From Cellvibrio sp. pealriver (GTDB taxonomy: Bacteria; Pseudomonadota; Gammaproteobacteria; Pseudomonadales; Cellvibrionaceae): a stretch of 64,000 bases of DNA. The stretch lies in the NCBI RefSeq assembly GCF_001183545.1, contig NZ_KQ236688.1:773149-837148 (forward strand), written 5' to 3'. Below are positions 61,816-64,000 of the stretch, in pieces. Below the pieces are notes generated by a model. That model was not told the DNA's origin. It did not search any database and saw nothing but the letters and a program-made list of their open reading frames with translations. The position numbers and the translations under genes are program-made. Numbering within the stretch: the stretch's first letter is position 1; the number at the start of each line of letters is the position of its first letter.

Positions 61816-62850
61816 ATGAAATCGTATCTTAGGAAGGTTTTGGTAACCGGAGGTGCAGGTTACATAGGTAGTCATGTTTGCATCGAATTAATCAACAATG
61901 GTTACTTTCCGGTAGTGGTAGATAATCTATCAAATGGAAAATTAGAGTCGCTGGCCAGAGTTGAAAAAATTACCGGTGTTAAACCGGATTTTTTTCAGTT
62001 GGATATCAATGATAAAGCCGCGTTACATCAAGTTTTTTCTGATTATGCGATAGGTTGTGTAATGCATTTTGCGGGCTTGAAAGCGGTGGGAGAGTCTACC
62101 CAAATACCTATCAAGTATTACCGGAATAATGTGGCGGGTACTTTGTCTTTGCTAGAGGTCATGGAAGAGCATTCCGTTTTTAATTTTGTCTTTAGTTCTT
62201 CGGCGACTGTTTATGGTGATCCGGTGTCGGTACCCATTGATGAATCATTTCCTCTTTCAGCCACTAACCCTTATGGTCGCAGCAAGCTTATCGTAGAAGA
62301 TATTCTGCGCGATATGGCCAAGGCACCTGACAATCAGTGGAACTTTTCAATTCTGCGTTATTTTAATCCTGCGGGCGCTCATGAGTCAGGTTTACTCGGT
62401 GAGGATCCCAGGGGGACACCTAATAACTTGATTCCCTATATCGCCCAGGTCGCAGTGGGCAAGCGGGAGGCGCTTACCGTTTATGGCAATGATTATGCGA
62501 CCCCTGATGGCACTGGCGTGCGCGATTACATACATGTCGTGGATTTGGCCCGAGGTCATGTGGCAGCACTCAATGGTTTGACGCAGCAGTCGCGAGGTTG
62601 TTCAACCTATAATCTGGGTACTGGCGCTGGCTATTCCGTATTGGAGATGTTGAAAGCATTTGAGCTGGCGTGCGGCAAATCTATACCCTATGTGATCAGC
62701 GCGCGCCGCCCCGGTGATATCGCCAGTTGTTATGCCGACGTCTCTCTGGCTAAGGAGCGTTTAGGTTGGGCAGCTGAATACAATGTTGAACGCATGATGG
62801 CGGATACTTGGCGCTGGCAATCGCGCAACCCGAATGGTTTTGCTGAATAA
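61816..62850 (+). CDS. galE: UDP-glucose 4-epimerase GalE
   Basis: A 344-residue short-chain dehydrogenase-type epimerase. The N-terminal NAD motif is VLVTGGAGYIGSHVC; the catalytic elements are SSSATVYGD and NPYGRSK (YxxxK). RYFNPAGAHESGLLGEDPRGTPNNLIPYIAQVAVG is the usual epimerase signature. ATG 61816 is favoured over ATG 61810 because GGGA at 61805-61808 is better spaced. It completes the Leloir pathway with galK and galT, in a separate operon. A terminator follows. Confidence 0.94.
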   Translation: MKSYLRKVLVTGGAGYIGSHVCIELINNGYFPVVVDNLSNGKLESLARVEKITGVKPDFFQLDINDKAALHQVFSDYAIGCVMHFAGLKAVGESTQIPIKYYRNNVAGTLSLLEVMEEHSVFNFVFSSSATVYGDPVSVPIDESFPLSATNPYGRSKLIVEDILRDMAKAPDNQWNFSILRYFNPAGAHESGLLGEDPRGTPNNLIPYIAQVAVGKREALTVYGNDYATPDGTGVRDYIHVVDLARGHVAALNGLTQQSRGCSTYNLGTGAGYSVLEMLKAFELACGKSIPYVISARRPGDIASCYADVSLAKERLGWAAEYNVERMMADTWRWQSRNPNGFAE

Positions 62851-62881
62851 GTTTTCTCTGTGTTCGCTGTTGTGTTATTTG

Positions 62882-62905
62882 GGAGGCCTGCGCCTCCTTT
62901 TTTTT
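62882..62905 (+). terminator. Rho-independent terminator after galE
   Basis: A stem GGAGGC / GCCTCC with a CTGC loop, followed by eight T. Confidence 0.88.
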
Positions 62906-62986
62906 GTCTGTTACTTTGTCATTATCGCTTTAATGGTGCGTTCTCCATGGTTACCTTTTTTCACATTCTTTTAGCTATAAATGTAA

Positions 62987-62998
62987 ATTGCTAACAAT
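62987..62998. promoter_or_regulatory. Shared operator-like motif, site 6
   Basis: ATTGCTAACAAT, preceded by GTAA, 142 bases upstream of the TBDR start. It matches the reverse complement of the site at 50388. Confidence 0.6.
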
Positions 62999-63139
62999 CT
63001 ACAATTGATTATTGACAATGCGGAATTGCTGAGTAGTATTGGAAATGGCGTTAAATACTTTGCTTTTTTGTGCCGATTCATGTTGCTTGGAATGGATGGC
63101 ATGAAACAAAACAATAAATACCTTCATGGGGGCTTCACG

Positions 63140-64000
63140 ATGTCAAACATCACTCACCGCCTAAAAATTACGGCGTTGTCAGCAGCAATATGTGCAGTTA
63201 ATAGCGGTGCTATTTATGCACAACCAGTTAACAGTGCGTCTACGGAAGAACAGGAAGTGGAAGAGGTTACCGTAACTGGTATCCGTGGTGCACTTCAGCG
63301 CTCGATAGATGATAAGCGCAATGCAAAAAACATTACCGATACGGTTAATGCTGAGGATATGGGTAAAACCACGGACCAGAATATTGCAGACTCTTTGGGG
63401 CGTGTGACAGGGGTGACGGTCGTAAGCCGGGATGGTGAGGGGGCCAGTGTAACAGTTCGCGGTGCAACTGCTGCGCAGAATACTATCACCTTGAATGGTC
63501 AACAGCTTACCAGTACGGACTTTAGTCAATCCGTTGATCTAAGTTCATTTTCAGCAGATATTCTTTCTAAGCTGGAAGTTGTCAAAACGCCAAGTGCTGA
63601 TCACGATGAAGGTTCATTGGGAGCAAACATTAATTTAGAAACTGTTCGCCCGCTGGACCAGCGTGAAGATTCTCGCTCGATTACTGTGCAGGGTCGCTAT
63701 AACGGTTTTTCTGACGAGGCCGATCATAAGTTGCAATTTTCTGCAACACAAAAGTTTTTGGATGACACCTTGGGCGTCGCCTTGAGCGCATATGATGAAA
63801 CGAACACCTACCGTAAAGACCAATACCGAGTAGAAAACTTTATTGCTTCTCCTGAGATCGCTGCAGCGACTGACCAAAACGGTGAAATAGTTTCAGGTAT
63901 TAAGGCTATCTACCATCAAAATACCGGTTATGAGTTACATCAAAACACGTCTGATCGACAAGGTATGACTCTTGGTGTGCAGTGGGCACCTTCCGAAGAT
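63140..64000 (+). CDS. TonB-dependent receptor (TonB-Xanth-Caul type), 3' truncated by window end
   Basis: The first 287 residues of an outer-membrane transporter; the frame stays open to the end of the window. ATG 63140 follows GGGGG by 7-8 bases and gives a signal peptide (KITALSAAICAVNSGAIYAQ). Earlier in-frame ATGs (63080, 63092, 63101) would spoil it. The plug starts with EEVTVTGIRGALQRSIDDKR, then NIADSLGRVTGVTVVSRDGEGASVTVRG, the same subfamily as the receptor at 7871. It lies right after galE and the shared operator motif, and probably imports the oligosaccharide used by this locus. Confidence 0.9.
   Translation, partial: MSNITHRLKITALSAAICAVNSGAIYAQPVNSASTEEQEVEEVTVTGIRGALQRSIDDKRNAKNITDTVNAEDMGKTTDQNIADSLGRVTGVTVVSRDGEGASVTVRGATAAQNTITLNGQQLTSTDFSQSVDLSSFSADILSKLEVVKTPSADHDEGSLGANINLETVRPLDQREDSRSITVQGRYNGFSDEADHKLQFSATQKFLDDTLGVALSAYDETNTYRKDQYRVENFIASPEIAAATDQNGEIVSGIKAIYHQNTGYELHQNTSDRQGMTLGVQWAPSED

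Noticed and set aside
63080..63139. Upstream in-frame ATG codons for the final TBDR
   Set aside because: They would bury the signal peptide, and ATG 63140 has the best ribosome site.
1..64000. tRNA, rRNA or CRISPR genes and insertion sequences
   Set aside because: None was recognised on reading either strand; no transposase other than the tyrosine integrase is present.

Overview
The window looks like a chromosome segment of a Gram-negative gammaproteobacterium of the Cellvibrio / Saccharophagus type. The evidence is the gene order dnaX-ybaB-recR-rnd-ycgL-ycgN, mutS next to fdxA, several large TonB-dependent receptors (TBDRs), MlaA, an HrpA helicase, and a carbohydrate locus with a GH117 enzyme (alpha-neoagarooligosaccharide hydrolase type). 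An agar-degrading Cellvibrio is my best inference; no rRNA or tRNA is present to confirm it.

Layout. (1) 1-7480: housekeeping genes (dnaX 3' end, ybaB, recR, rnd, ycgL, ycgN), a membrane protein, a von Willebrand A protein, a GNAT acetyltransferase and a Dps ferritin. (2) 7871-16697: a TBDR followed by flavin halogenase, SapC, cupin-8 and second flavin halogenase genes, with a convergent DUF6445-like oxygenase-fold gene. (3) 16871-22289: two orphan secreted proteins, then hrpA. (4) 22515-24474: a three-gene RiPP cassette of the Hvf/bufferin type, with an EGKCG-repeat precursor, an MNIO (DUF692) enzyme and a DUF2063 partner; start and stop codons overlap. (5) 24768-31909: a porin behind a good Pho box, a small secreted protein, and a minus-strand group (beta-helix lipoprotein, TBDR, TonB-C-like protein) also headed by Pho-box-like half-sites, suggesting phosphate-starvation control. 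(6) 32265-36813: mlaA, PilZ, fdxA and mutS. (7) 37022-38320: a tyrosine integrase preceded by a perfect 17-bp inverted repeat with a third partial copy. (8) 38636-63140+: a 2431-residue LEPR/DUF4347/cadherin-like protein, an FG-GAP/UnbV/Big2 protein, an IclR regulator with PhyH and NHL genes, two paralogous solute-binding-like proteins, a second SapC-halogenase pair, galT-galK-dgoK-GH117, a VOC protein, galE and a partial TBDR.

How it works together. The right-hand block reads as part of an agar/galactan utilisation locus. The TBDR would import oligosaccharide, GH117 would release 3,6-anhydro-L-galactose and galactose, GalK/GalT/GalE would run the Leloir pathway, and DgoK would phosphorylate 2-keto-3-deoxygalactonate from the anhydrogalactose branch. 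Five intergenic sites matching ATTGYTARCAAT or AATGTTAACAAT, plus one weaker site, precede genes throughout this block and suggest one shared regulator. The adjacent IclR protein is a candidate. The halogenase-SapC pair occurs twice in the same order, and the function of these pairs is unknown to me. No agarase lies inside the window.
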